Positions 42,541-50,045 of a stretch of 64,000 nucleotides of DNA are shown here, in pieces; positions within the stretch are counted from its first letter, which is position 1, and each line of letters opens with the position of its first letter. The translations under genes and the position numbers were made by a program. The stretch comes from Hebobacterum sp964559435 (lineage in GTDB: Bacteria > Armatimonadota > Hebobacteria > Hebobacterales > Hebobacteraceae), in NCBI GenBank assembly GCA_964559435.1, contig CAZLHI010000004.1:1-64000 (forward strand), in the 5' to 3' direction. The notes under the pieces are model-generated. The model saw only the letters and a program-made list of their open reading frames with translations. It was not told where the DNA came from and did no database searches.

Positions 42541-44097
42541 TCACGTCTCCGGCGTGCTCTCCCTCAAGAGAAGATCGCGGTAGGTGGTCAGGCGCACTCC
42601 GCTGTCGGTGACTGCTGCTGCCACCTGAGCACTGGTCAGTGCCCCGAGCTCCTGCTCCCATCGGTAGTTCCAGCCAAGCTCCCGGTCGACGCTGTCGTCC
42701 GCTCCCGGGTGGCAGCCGACTTCAGTGAGACCTGTCCCGAGGCCGTGGATTGTGCGCCCAAGAGAGTCGGCCTTCCACCGACCGGCCTCGGCGAAGCCGC
42801 GGAAGTCGTCTGCCGTCAGGAAGCCGTTCCCGCGGAGGGAACGCGCGCCTAGGCAACAGAGGGCCCGTAAGGCGACGAGTTCAGTCCTCCGCCTTGTGCT
42901 GTGCAGCAGGCCGCCTCCGGTGCTACAGGAACGCACCTGCCTGGGACAGCGCACCGCTCCTATCCTGTATTCGGAGGCGAGCCCGACCACGACCGGCAGC
43001 ACCTTTGGCAGCATGTGCAGGTGCTGATGGCTATCCATGTGGGAGAAGGGCAGGCCGGTTGAGAGGGCCCGCTCGATCTGCGCGCGCAGCTCGGCCTCGA
43101 TCTCACCCGTGCGAGTTCTAGGGTAACGCCTCAGGAAGTGCTGCCAGCTCGCGGCGAACCATCCCGCCTGGTCGACGAGACTCGGTATGCGCCTGGACGC
43201 CGTCAGCGCTCGTCGTTCCGTCAACGCCAGGTGGATCCCGAGGTCGAGCGCGGGGCGCTCGCGGGCCAGGGCAACCGCGTGCTCGAAGCTGTCCCCCGTG
43301 GGCATCAGGCTCGCGCTCGTCACGATGCCGCGGTCGAAAGCTTCGGCCACGCCCACATCGATCTCCTTCCTCAGGCCGAAATCGTCTGCGTTCACGATCA
43401 GGTGCACTGGTCCCGCGCGGCGTCGCCAGTAGCGCCACATCTCTCGGAAGATATGCATCACGACGCGCGTGCTGGCGGCCGTGGAGAGGCCGGCCACCCG
43501 CGGATGGTAGTGGATGCCGACCTCCCGGACGCGAGCGCCAAGCCGCGCCGCCTCGAGCAGCAGCTCTGCGTCGATGAACGAACCCTCGCTCCTCAGCCGC
43601 ATCTGTTGGAGCAGCTCGCGGCGCATCAGCTTGAAGGCGAAGTTCACGTCCCGGACCCGCAGCGCGAAGGAGACACGAATCAGCCGGTTGTAGGTCCACG
43701 ACATGATCTCCCTGCGAGGCCCTTCGGCCCGGCCGACGCGGTAGCCGATCAGCAGGTCGACGTCGCCGGTGAACTCGGCGATCGCGGCCCGGGCCTCCTC
43801 CACGCTCACAGGGAAATCGGAGTCCATGTAGAGAACTAAGTCCTTCGTCGCGCCGGCGAGGCCGCCGCGGATGGCGGCGCCGAGGCCGCGGTTGCGTGAG
43901 TGATGAACCGCGACGATATTCGAATGCTGTGCCGCCAGTTCGTCTATGAACGCGCCACTGCCATCAGTGCTGCCGTCGTCGACCAGCACCACTTCGAAGT
44001 CCGAGACAAGGCCCTCGGCAATCTGACTCGTCTCGGGTAGAAGCCGCGGCAGATTGTCGATCTCGTTGTATACTGGATAGACGAACGAGAGATTCAT
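42541..44097 (-). CDS. Fusion of GT2 glycosyltransferase and ChbG/YdjC-type deacetylase
   Basis: About 518 residues. Residues ~1-225 are a dolichyl-phosphate-mannose-synthase-like GT2 domain: LSFVYPVYNEIDNLPRLLP, VVLVDDGSTDGSG, the DxD-type YMDSDFP and MRRELLQQM. Residues ~232-518 are a YdjC/ChbG (carbohydrate deacetylase) domain: LIVNADDFGLRKEID with metal-binding Asp, LDLGIHLALTERRAL, HMDSHQHLHMLP with two metal His, and TEVGCHPG. Separately these families move sugar to a lipid carrier and remove acetyl groups from sugars (as in hopanoid HpnK or chitooligosaccharide ChbG). A fusion suggests a sugar transferred to a lipid and deacetylated in one pathway. ATGs at 44097 and 44109 are both possible. 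Confidence 0.88.
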   Translation of the reverse strand: MNLSFVYPVYNEIDNLPRLLPETSQIAEGLVSDFEVVLVDDGSTDGSGAFIDELAAQHSNIVAVHHSRNRGLGAAIRGGLAGATKDLVLYMDSDFPVSVEEARAAIAEFTGDVDLLIGYRVGRAEGPRREIMSWTYNRLIRVSFALRVRDVNFAFKLMRRELLQQMRLRSEGSFIDAELLLEAARLGARVREVGIHYHPRVAGLSTAASTRVVMHIFREMWRYWRRRAGPVHLIVNADDFGLRKEIDVGVAEAFDRGIVTSASLMPTGDSFEHAVALARERPALDLGIHLALTERRALTASRRIPSLVDQAGWFAASWQHFLRRYPRTRTGEIEAELRAQIERALSTGLPFSHMDSHQHLHMLPKVLPVVVGLASEYRIGAVRCPRQVRSCSTGGGLLHSTRRRTELVALRALCCLGARSLRGNGFLTADDFRGFAEAGRWKADSLGRTIHGLGTGLTEVGCHPGADDSVDRELGWNYRWEQELGALTSAQVAAAVTDSGVRLTTYRDLLLRESTPET

Positions 44098-44107
44098 GCC
44101 GCCTGCC

Positions 44108-45817
44108 ATGAGCTCAAGACTGCTCCAGCCCGCCGCCCGCCGCGACCGAGATTGGCGTCGTCTTTGCTACCCACTGCTTCTGCTCGCGCTGTGTGCTGTG
44201 CTGTTCTTCTGGCGACTTGGCGTCACTCCGCTCGATGACTTCGACGAGGCCTACTACGCTGAGGCCGCCCGGGAGATGCTCGAGCGCGGCAACCTCGGCA
44301 CGCCCTACTACAACGGGAAACCGTTCCTGCTGAAGCCCATTCTGATCTACTGGCTGATCGCCGGCGCCTTTCGCCTTTTCGGCATCACCGAGTTCGCCGC
44401 TCGGTCGGTGTCAGCCTTTTTCGCCATTGTTATCGTCCTGACCACCTACTGGTTCGCCGCCCGCACACTGAGCATGACCGCCGGCCTGCTGGCAGGGCTC
44501 ATGCTCGCCCTCTGCTACTTCTGGATTGACACCGGCCGAGAGGCGATGATAGACATGCCCCTGACCGCCGCGCTCGCCCCGGCCGTCTTCTTCTTCTTCC
44601 TCGCCACGCGTGCCCCCCCAGATCGCAAGCCCGTTCTCTACCTGGCGGCCTACCCGCTCCTGGGAGTTTCTCTGCTGGCCAAAGGTCCCGTCGCCACGGG
44701 TGTGGTGCTTGTGGGACTCATGGCGTACTTGGCTGGCGCGAGGCGATTGCGAGCGACCCTTGCAGAGGCCCGACTCATCCCAGGGATCGCTCTCATGCTC
44801 GCGGTCGCAGCGCCCTGGTACCTCTACGAGTCCCTCCAACAGCCGGAGTTCATTCGAACATTCCTGATCGGGGAGCACTTCGGCCACTTGCACGGGGAGC
44901 TGGCGCGCGATGAACCCTGGTGGGGACACCTGAAGAACCTCCTGATCGGCTTCTACCCCTGGGCGGCGTTCGTGCCCGCCGCCTTCGCACACGCGTTCCG
45001 GCAAGAAAGAGAGAGCGTTCTCCGATTTGCCGCCTGGTGGGCGCTCGTCGTCATCGTTGCCTTCTCCTTCGCAGGAGCCAAGCTGCCGCATTATCTCGTC
45101 CCCGCTTTTCCGGCCCTGGCAATTCTCACCTCGGGTTGGTTTGAGGCATGGGTGCTGGGGCGGGCCCCCAGCAGGGCCTTGACAGGACTCGGCGTGACTC
45201 TGCTCGCGCTCATAGGCGCCACTCTCCTCGCTGCGACCGTGATTGCAATCCTCATGCCGTTGCCTCTGCGCGCCCGGCTGGCGGCCAGCTGGGGTTCTTG
45301 GACGCCCGGCGCTGCGCCGGTCGTCATGTTGGCGGCCCTTGCCATCGGGTCAACCGGGGCCGCCGCGGCCGCAGTAGCCGGCCGCCGACGCGCGGTCTTC
45401 CCCCTCCTCGCCGCAGCCGTCGCGCTAGCCGCGGTGGCACACATCGGCTGGTTCAAGCCGCGGCTGGCGCAGATTCAGGCGCAGCCGCGCAAGGAGCTGG
45501 CCCAGTTCGCAGCCACAGCCCTCCCCGAGGAGGAGCCGCTCGGCGTCTACTACGCGAAGCGCAACGCCACCATCTTCTATGCGCGCCGGCCCATCGTGGA
45601 TCTTGGCCAATGGGAAGTGGCAGAGCTGACCTGCTTCCTCTCCTCGCCAGCTCCAGCCACGGCTCTGACGCACGCCAAGTTCATCTCCGCCCTGATCCAG
45701 GAGGTTCCCGAACTGCACGTGTGGAGGCGGCGCGGTGACTTCGTCCTGGTCTCCAACCATCCGATTCCCTCCGTTGGGAGCCGTGCGCCCGAGGCCGACT
45801 CCCGACGGCAGCCATGA
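44108..45817 (+). CDS. ArnT/GT39-GT83-like membrane glycosyltransferase
   Basis: About 569 residues with roughly a dozen membrane helices. The catalytic loop has the family motif DDFDEAYYAEAAREMLERGN, with the Asp-Glu pair, followed by YNGKPFLLKPILIYWLIAGAFRLFG; GAKLPHYLVPAFPALAIL is the other typical block. ArnT and related enzymes transfer a sugar from a polyprenyl-phosphate carrier to lipid A or a protein on the outer face of the inner membrane. That would accept the lipid-linked sugar made by the GT2 domain of the divergent neighbour. ATG 44096 is an alternative start 12 bases upstream; with it, the two divergent genes overlap. The C-terminal ~110 residues are soluble and carry LGQWEVAELTCFL. 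Confidence 0.87.
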   Translation: MSSRLLQPAARRDRDWRRLCYPLLLLALCAVLFFWRLGVTPLDDFDEAYYAEAAREMLERGNLGTPYYNGKPFLLKPILIYWLIAGAFRLFGITEFAARSVSAFFAIVIVLTTYWFAARTLSMTAGLLAGLMLALCYFWIDTGREAMIDMPLTAALAPAVFFFFLATRAPPDRKPVLYLAAYPLLGVSLLAKGPVATGVVLVGLMAYLAGARRLRATLAEARLIPGIALMLAVAAPWYLYESLQQPEFIRTFLIGEHFGHLHGELARDEPWWGHLKNLLIGFYPWAAFVPAAFAHAFRQERESVLRFAAWWALVVIVAFSFAGAKLPHYLVPAFPALAILTSGWFEAWVLGRAPSRALTGLGVTLLALIGATLLAATVIAILMPLPLRARLAASWGSWTPGAAPVVMLAALAIGSTGAAAAAVAGRRRAVFPLLAAAVALAAVAHIGWFKPRLAQIQAQPRKELAQFAATALPEEEPLGVYYAKRNATIFYARRPIVDLGQWEVAELTCFLSSPAPATALTHAKFISALIQEVPELHVWRRRGDFVLVSNHPIPSVGSRAPEADSRRQP

Positions 45818-45923
45818 CTCGCCTCGAAAGTCGGTGCCCCAGAGGCATGACTGCACGTGGCCCCGCCCCTCCAGCTCACGTACGGCGAGTGCCCCGGGGG
45901 AGGCGGCGCCTCCCCCCAACGCG
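45818..45923. other. Short gap after the ArnT-like gene
   Basis: No gene is supported in this stretch between the ArnT-like stop and the first 3' module hairpin. It is GC-rich with several small inverted repeats. The antisense frames are Arg/Gly-rich shadows. Confidence 0.4.
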
Positions 45924-46005
45924 GGCGGAGCGCCCAAACGGACGCTCCGCCTTAGCACTCCATAGAAAGCCTATCTTGCTAGCGCAAGATCTTAGCCAGT
46001 CTTAG
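45924..46005 (-). repeat. Structured 3' module, copy 3 (orphan tandem copy)
   Basis: In pilin orientation: ACTGG, hairpin A (ATCTTGC / GCAAGAT, loop GCTA; 45973-45990), a spacer of about 22 bases, then a GC hairpin with 9-bp arms GGCGGAGCG / CGCTCCGCC (45924-45951). It lies directly downstream of copy 2 and has no pilin gene of its own. A lost pilin gene or a tandem duplication of the module would explain it. Confidence 0.65.
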
Positions 46006-46020
46006 CCGCCAGGCCTACAA

Positions 46021-46096
46021 GCGCCTTGGCGGGCGCTCCGCCCTTCGAGTCCGCAGAAGGAAAGCGTATCCTGCCAGTGCAGGATCGGAGCCAGTA
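46021..46096 (-). repeat. Structured 3' module, copy 2 (after pilin 2)
   Basis: Directly after the pilin 2 stop: ACTGG, hairpin A with stem ATCCTGC / GCAGGAT and loop ACTG (46068-46085), a spacer, then the GC element GGGCGGAGCGCCC (46031-46043). Relative to copies 1 and 3, one stem pair changed from T-A to C-G on both sides at once, and the loop ends changed from G..A to A..G. Confidence 0.7.
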
Positions 46097-47134
46097 CTAG
46101 TAGATCAGCCAGTTGTTCTCCGCGAGGTAGCCCTCGCTCCAGTCATCGTCCGTCGTCGGTCCCCACGGACCCACGCCCGAGAGATCTTCCTCTTTTATCT
46201 TGTTGAGAACAGTCTGGGAGTTGAACCACTGCGCGTGACCGTCGAGGAAGCCGATGTTTATGCCGCCCAAGTGACGCGCGTACGGCTTCCGTAACTCGGG
46301 GTTGGCGAGGAACGAGCCGTTGTTCGGGGCGCCGTTGTAGAGCCCGCAGTCCACGGCCCAGGTGCAGAGATCCCAGTCATACCAGCCGCAGCACGGGTTG
46401 CTGCACTCCAGGTTGCAGAGGTCCGGGTAGGCCAGGGTTCCCGCACCGAAGTCGTCAACGATGACGCCCGCGTCGCCGCAGACGACAGCGTTGACCGGGT
46501 CCGGCACCGAGACCAGCTTCAGGCCTGATGCATAGACCGTCCCGATGCTCTGCACGAACGCCTTGTGGGCACCTACGGCGGTCCGCCCCTGCAGGATGGA
46601 GTCGGTGACCTCACCGCCCCAGCCGCTCGGCCAGATTACACCGCACGGCTTCAGGTCGTAGTCGCCCGTTCCCCAGTCTCCCTCGTTGGCCACCATAAAG
46701 CCAAACCAGTCCGGGATCGGGATGACCCCACCCGCGCCGCCTTCGACCTTGGCGCTCGGGCACCGCCACACGTCGCGGTTCTTGACGTACTCGTCGAGAA
46801 TCACCGGTATCCGCAGATACGGGTTCGACTGCCGGGCACGGTGGCAATCTCCGTCTTCGTCCACGTCCCAGCCATCCTCCCTGCCACCTGGTGCCAGGTT
46901 GAAGTAGTCCAGCACTTCCCGCCGGTGCTCTTCGGGCGGAAGTGTGTCGTTGTTGTCCGCCAGATACATCTGAAACGCCAGGGCGATGTTCTTGACATTG
47001 GAGAGACACACGGCCTTTCGGGCAGACTCGCGTGCCCTTGCGAAGACCGGGAAGACCATCGCGGCAAGAATCCCGATGATCGCGATCACCACCAACAGCT
47101 CAATGAGCGTGAATCCCTTGCGTCCTCGTAGCAT
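46097..47134 (-). CDS. Prepilin-type protein with H-x9-DG motif (pilin paralogue 2)
   Basis: A 345-residue protein with leader MLRGRKG, cleavage after that Gly, and helix FTLIELLVVIAIIGILAAMVFPVF. It shares with pilin 1 KAVCLSNVKNIALAFQMYLADNNDTLPP, SNPYLR-PVI-DEYVKNRDVWRCPS, the Cys-rich LECSNPCCGWYDWDLCTWAVDCGLY, RHLGGINIGFLDGHA (H-x9-DG) and the closing DDWSEGYLAENNWLIY. The two are clear recent-looking paralogues, most divergent in the loop around residues 75-150. It should be processed by prepilin peptidase. TGGAGGAGGTGAAGG lies before ATG 47134. It is followed by 3' module copies 2 and 3, and preceded by a long leader region. Confidence 0.92.
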   Translation of the reverse strand: MLRGRKGFTLIELLVVIAIIGILAAMVFPVFARARESARKAVCLSNVKNIALAFQMYLADNNDTLPPEEHRREVLDYFNLAPGGREDGWDVDEDGDCHRARQSNPYLRIPVILDEYVKNRDVWRCPSAKVEGGAGGVIPIPDWFGFMVANEGDWGTGDYDLKPCGVIWPSGWGGEVTDSILQGRTAVGAHKAFVQSIGTVYASGLKLVSVPDPVNAVVCGDAGVIVDDFGAGTLAYPDLCNLECSNPCCGWYDWDLCTWAVDCGLYNGAPNNGSFLANPELRKPYARHLGGINIGFLDGHAQWFNSQTVLNKIKEEDLSGVGPWGPTTDDDWSEGYLAENNWLIY

Positions 47135-47217
47135 GCTAGGTCCTTCACCTCCTCCAGATTGTCACGACCCGAGTAACCCGTTCGGCTGAGTTACCGTTCC
47201 GCCAATGTTATGTCCGC

Positions 47218-47228
47218 CACCTCCTTTC
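47218..47228 (-). promoter_or_regulatory. Shared leader element GAAAGGAGGTG before pilin 2
   Basis: Identical 11-mer to that at 41335-41345, here 84 bases before the pilin 2 ATG. The gene has a separate GGAGGAGG ribosome site. After the element, TTG-GCG-GAA-CGG-TAA could be a four-codon leader ORF; the pilin 1 leader has no matching one, so this is weak. Confidence 0.45.
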
Positions 47229-47360
47229 CGTTTCTCAGCCGGCGCGTTCTTGCGGCACTCCGACAGACTTTGCCGCTATGTGACCCGCGCGTTGTGCGCG
47301 TTACCCGGCATATTCAGTGTACCCAGCCAGGGACTAGAGGCACACCTGTATCACAGACAA

Positions 47361-47385
47361 GGCGCTCGCCAAGGCTGCGAGCGCC
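47361..47385 (-). terminator. Terminator-like hairpin in the pilin 2 leader
   Basis: On the minus strand a perfect 9-bp stem GGCGCTCGC / GCGAGCGCC with a seven-base loop (AGCCTTG) is followed by TTGTCTGTG, a poor T tract. It lies between the candidate promoter at 47604-47632 and pilin 2, so it could be the ANTAR-side terminator or an attenuator. Confidence 0.4.
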
Positions 47386-47603
47386 CCATGGATCACGTTC
47401 TCTTCGTTGCCCAGCCGCACGCGCCGCTCCGCCGGGCTCCAGCAGACGCCGCATCGGAGCGAAATCGGAGGGGCCAACACACCGGGCCCGTCGGACGGGC
47501 CCTCTGCCGGCCCAACGCGGGAGACACCAGGACGAACGTATGAATACATGCTTTCTCGCCGGACAGAACTAGACCCTCACACAGCGTCCGGAGAACCGTT
47601 CGA

Positions 47604-47632
47604 ATGGTAACATTTCGCCGCTCATCCGTCAA
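47604..47632 (-). promoter_or_regulatory. Candidate promoter in the long region upstream of pilin 2
   Basis: Minus-strand TTGACG (five of six -35 matches) and TACCAT (four of six -10 matches) are 17 bases apart. Transcription would run about 460 bases before pilin 2 and pass the hairpin at 47361-47385. Confidence 0.4.
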
Positions 47633-47879
47633 GAAGCTTTTTTGCCGCGACAACGCCCCAGAGCGCTCGGCGCCGGTCACCGGTGTCAGGGACGAGCGGA
47701 CCGTCCCCCATCACGTCAAGCGGTTCCACGGCGACAGCGTGTTGGTGGGAGGCTGCTCTCCCAGCGAAAGGCGGCCGGAGTCGCCCCCCAGAAGGGATGT
47801 GCCGGCAAGGCCGTTGCGGGGTGCCCAACCAAGCGGTTTGCCAGTCAAAGCGGGGTGCGGCGACAATCAAGTCACGGCA

Positions 47880-48464
47880 TCAGTCGGGAGCCCCGGCTTC
47901 CAGGGCAACGATGCGGCGCGCCACCTCGACGAGCTTGGTGTTCGACCGGCTGCTGGTGCGCTGAAGCCAGCGATAGGCTTCCTGCTCTCCGACGTTCATG
48001 TCCCGCATGATGATGCCTTTGGCGCGCTCGACCAGCTTGCGGGCGTCCAGAGAGTCCTTCAGGTCGCCGACCTCGCCGCGGAGGGACTGCAGATCCCTGA
48101 AGCGGGCCTGTGCCGTGGCGATGGCGGCTGCCAACCGTTCCCGGGTGATGGGCTTCACGAGGTAGCTGAAAACACCAGCCTCTGCCGCGTCCTCGATAAG
48201 TGACTGATCTGTGTGGCCGGTGATGATAACGATGGGCACGGAATGCTCACCCAGGATGGACCTGGCCGCTTCGAGACCGTTCAGTTCCGGCATACGGATG
48301 TCGAGCAGGACGAGGTCAGGGCCGGTCTGCGCCGCCATGTCCACCGCCTCTCGGCCATCTCGGGCCTGTGCCACAACCTGGTGGCCGAGGGATTCGGACA
48401 TGCGGACGATTGCCGTCAGGACGGCTTCCTCGTCGTCAGCCACGAGAAGTCTCAGAGTTCCCAC
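47880..48464 (-). CDS. ANTAR-domain response regulator (AmiR/NasT type)
   Basis: About 194 residues. The receiver domain has the acidic pair in LLVADDEEAVL, phospho-acceptor Asp in LVLLDIRMPELNG, Thr in VIITGHT and Lys in YLVKPI. After a coiled-coil linker (FRDLQSLRGEVGDLKDSL) comes the ANTAR RNA-binding domain: LVERAKGIIMRDMNVGEQEAYRWLQRTS, with conserved Ala, Lys-Gly and Met. Phosphorylated ANTAR proteins bind paired hexaloop hairpins in mRNA leaders and prevent termination. No histidine kinase is adjacent; the divergent membrane GAF protein may be a signalling partner. GTG 48464 has AGGGGG upstream; GTG 48503 would add a Gly-rich extension. Confidence 0.9.
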   Translation of the reverse strand: MGTLRLLVADDEEAVLTAIVRMSESLGHQVVAQARDGREAVDMAAQTGPDLVLLDIRMPELNGLEAARSILGEHSVPIVIITGHTDQSLIEDAAEAGVFSYLVKPITRERLAAAIATAQARFRDLQSLRGEVGDLKDSLDARKLVERAKGIIMRDMNVGEQEAYRWLQRTSSRSNTKLVEVARRIVALEAGAPD

Positions 48465-48503
48465 GTCGCCCCCTGCGCCACCCGCCCTATTGCCCCCGCT
48501 CAC

Positions 48504-48810
48504 TTATTCCACAAGAAGGACCCTTCTATGTGGCCAGGCATGCTAGCGCACAATTGAGCCTGCGGGGGTGGGCCAGCAGGCCGCGGGAGCACGGGGCCCC
48601 GGGAGCACGACACAGGACATGTGCCAGGGACTGAGCGTTGGAGGCGCCAAACCATCTCACTCGCTTGCTTGAACTGTGGAATGTCCCCAGTGGGGAGGAG
48701 GCAGACCAGGCGCCCGACTGCGTCCTCGTACCGGTCGGTCCTGAGTTCCACCCACCCCTTCGGCGTGTCAGGGTCCTTCGTCTGCCCGCTCGACGGAGGC
48801 TTCTTGGCAA
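48504..48810. other. Divergent region between the ANTAR and GAF genes
   Basis: About 300 bases with no supported gene and no clear sigma70 promoter. A GGGGCCCC palindrome lies near 48593-48600. The plus-strand frames are Pro/Arg-rich. Confidence 0.4.
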
Positions 48811-49812
48811 ATGGGAACAGCAGCGAAGCCGCCAGACCGTGCAGAACTGACAAGCACAACAAACAGCCTGGACTCACTCAACAATATCGAGAGGGCACAT
48901 CAGCGTCTATGGACTCTGGCATTCATCCTCTTCGTGCTCGTGAGCCTGAGCCTGCTGATGCTCGACGCGAGCTCTGGCGCTGCCGAACGTATTTTCGCCG
49001 GCGTGAAGACCACGGCCCGAGTTCTTCTCGACCAGTACGGCACGGCCGTGGCGCTGTCTGTCATCATCCTCCTCATCTGCGCCTATTTCTATGAGAAGTT
49101 GGGCATCGTCCGGGAGCAGAGCCGACAGCTCGTCGGGGCGCTGGAGGCCAACGCGCGGCTCCTCGGCCTGCGCAACCATCAGCTTGACACATGGGACCAG
49201 CTCAGTCACCAACTGATCACCAACTTCAATCTGCCGCGCCTTCTCGAGCTCATTGCCAGGACGGCAGCAGAGGTCACAGAGTCGGACTGCAGCGCCGTCA
49301 TGGTGGCCGAGAACGACAGCCCTCATCTGAGATTGGCGGCCATCTACGAGCGCGGGATGCAGACGGAACTGGCGCGGCGTGTCGCCTGCAAGCTCATAGA
49401 GACAGGCAAGCCGGTGGACCTCCGGCCCGGATCGGCCCCGGAAGATCTGGATAGGCCGGACTTGGAGTGGCAGCATCTCGTTGGTATCGCAGCAACACCT
49501 CTCCTCGCGCCCGACGCCATCAAGGGAGCGCTCCTTGTGGGCCGGCTGAAGCCGGAGGAGCCTTTCCCGAGCAATGTCGCCGGCGTTCTGCAATCGTTCG
49601 GAAGCCAGGCTTCCATCGCCCTGGAGAAGGCGCAGCTCTACGCGGAGAGCCAAAAGCAGCTTCAGAGACTCGCCAAGCTGCTCGGGGAGTTGCGCTCCGC
49701 GCATGAGCGGCTCCACGCGCCAGCTGCAGCCGCCGAGCGCGCCGATGCAGCGGGGCAACAGGCGGATCTCCATAGAGAGCGGTCACAGGAGAGCACCACC
49801 GAGCCGGTTTAG
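48811..49812 (+). CDS. Membrane GAF-domain sensor without catalytic output domain
   Basis: A 333-residue protein. Two membrane helices near residues 33-52 (LWTLAFILFVLVSLSLLML) and 75-93 (GTAVALSVIILLICAYFYE) are followed by a coiled coil (VREQSRQLVGALEANARLLG) and a GAF domain from about 120-270 (LSHQLITNFNLPRLLELIARTAAEV, IAATPLLAPDAIKGALLVGR, LQSFGSQASIALEKAQLYAES). The remaining ~60 residues are a helical, Ala/Gln-rich tail. There is no histidine kinase, GGDEF or phosphatase domain, so it may sense a ligand and pass it to a partner. The nearest candidate is the divergent ANTAR regulator. The start has only a distant GGAGG. Confidence 0.8.
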   Translation: MGTAAKPPDRAELTSTTNSLDSLNNIERAHQRLWTLAFILFVLVSLSLLMLDASSGAAERIFAGVKTTARVLLDQYGTAVALSVIILLICAYFYEKLGIVREQSRQLVGALEANARLLGLRNHQLDTWDQLSHQLITNFNLPRLLELIARTAAEVTESDCSAVMVAENDSPHLRLAAIYERGMQTELARRVACKLIETGKPVDLRPGSAPEDLDRPDLEWQHLVGIAATPLLAPDAIKGALLVGRLKPEEPFPSNVAGVLQSFGSQASIALEKAQLYAESQKQLQRLAKLLGELRSAHERLHAPAAAAERADAAGQQADLHRERSQESTTEPV

Positions 49813-49910
49813 ATCGCCAATGCTGAGCCTCCGGAGGTGGGTCGCAGCCAGAACAAACGTCATCTCAGCCGGCGCCGACGAGAGGCGTCCGGCCAACGAA
49901 GTGTGTCAGG

Positions 49911-49941
49911 AAGGGCCTCTTCGAGGAGGCCCTTTTCTTCT
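49911..49941 (+). terminator. Intrinsic terminator after the GAF gene
   Basis: A perfect 9-bp stem AAGGGCCTC / GAGGCCCTT (49911-49919 and 49926-49934) with loop TTCGAG, followed by TTCTTCTT. It is about 100 bases after the GAF stop. Confidence 0.85.
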
Positions 49942-50045
49942 TGCGGCCCGGCGGCCAGGCGCTCGCCGCCCTCACGAGCGCCCCCACCGGGCCGCTTTGG
50001 CCCGCTCGCGCCTGCTGGAGGGGCCTCTTCCGAACGATATGAGGC

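Larger units (their letters stand above)
47135..47879. other. 745-base region upstream of pilin 2: leader, hairpins and candidate promoter
   Basis: No convincing gene. The minus-strand frame at 47622-47870 starts with TTG just after the ANTAR stop; it matches no family. On the pilin strand, in order: candidate promoter (47604-47632), a GC hairpin GGGCCCGT / ACGGGCCC (47484-47502), a terminator-like hairpin (47361-47385), the purine box at 47218-47228 and a GTAAC/GTTAC stem at about 47173-47194. Confidence 0.5.

Noticed and set aside
47135..47360. Possible c-di-GMP or other riboswitch in the pilin 2 leader
   Set aside because: I looked for the GEMM-type conserved blocks and the CTGAGA element of TPP riboswitches in context and did not find a matching arrangement.
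47622..47870. 82-codon minus-strand frame following the ANTAR gene
   Set aside because: TTG start, no family, no clear ribosome site. Its closeness to the ANTAR stop is suggestive, but not enough.
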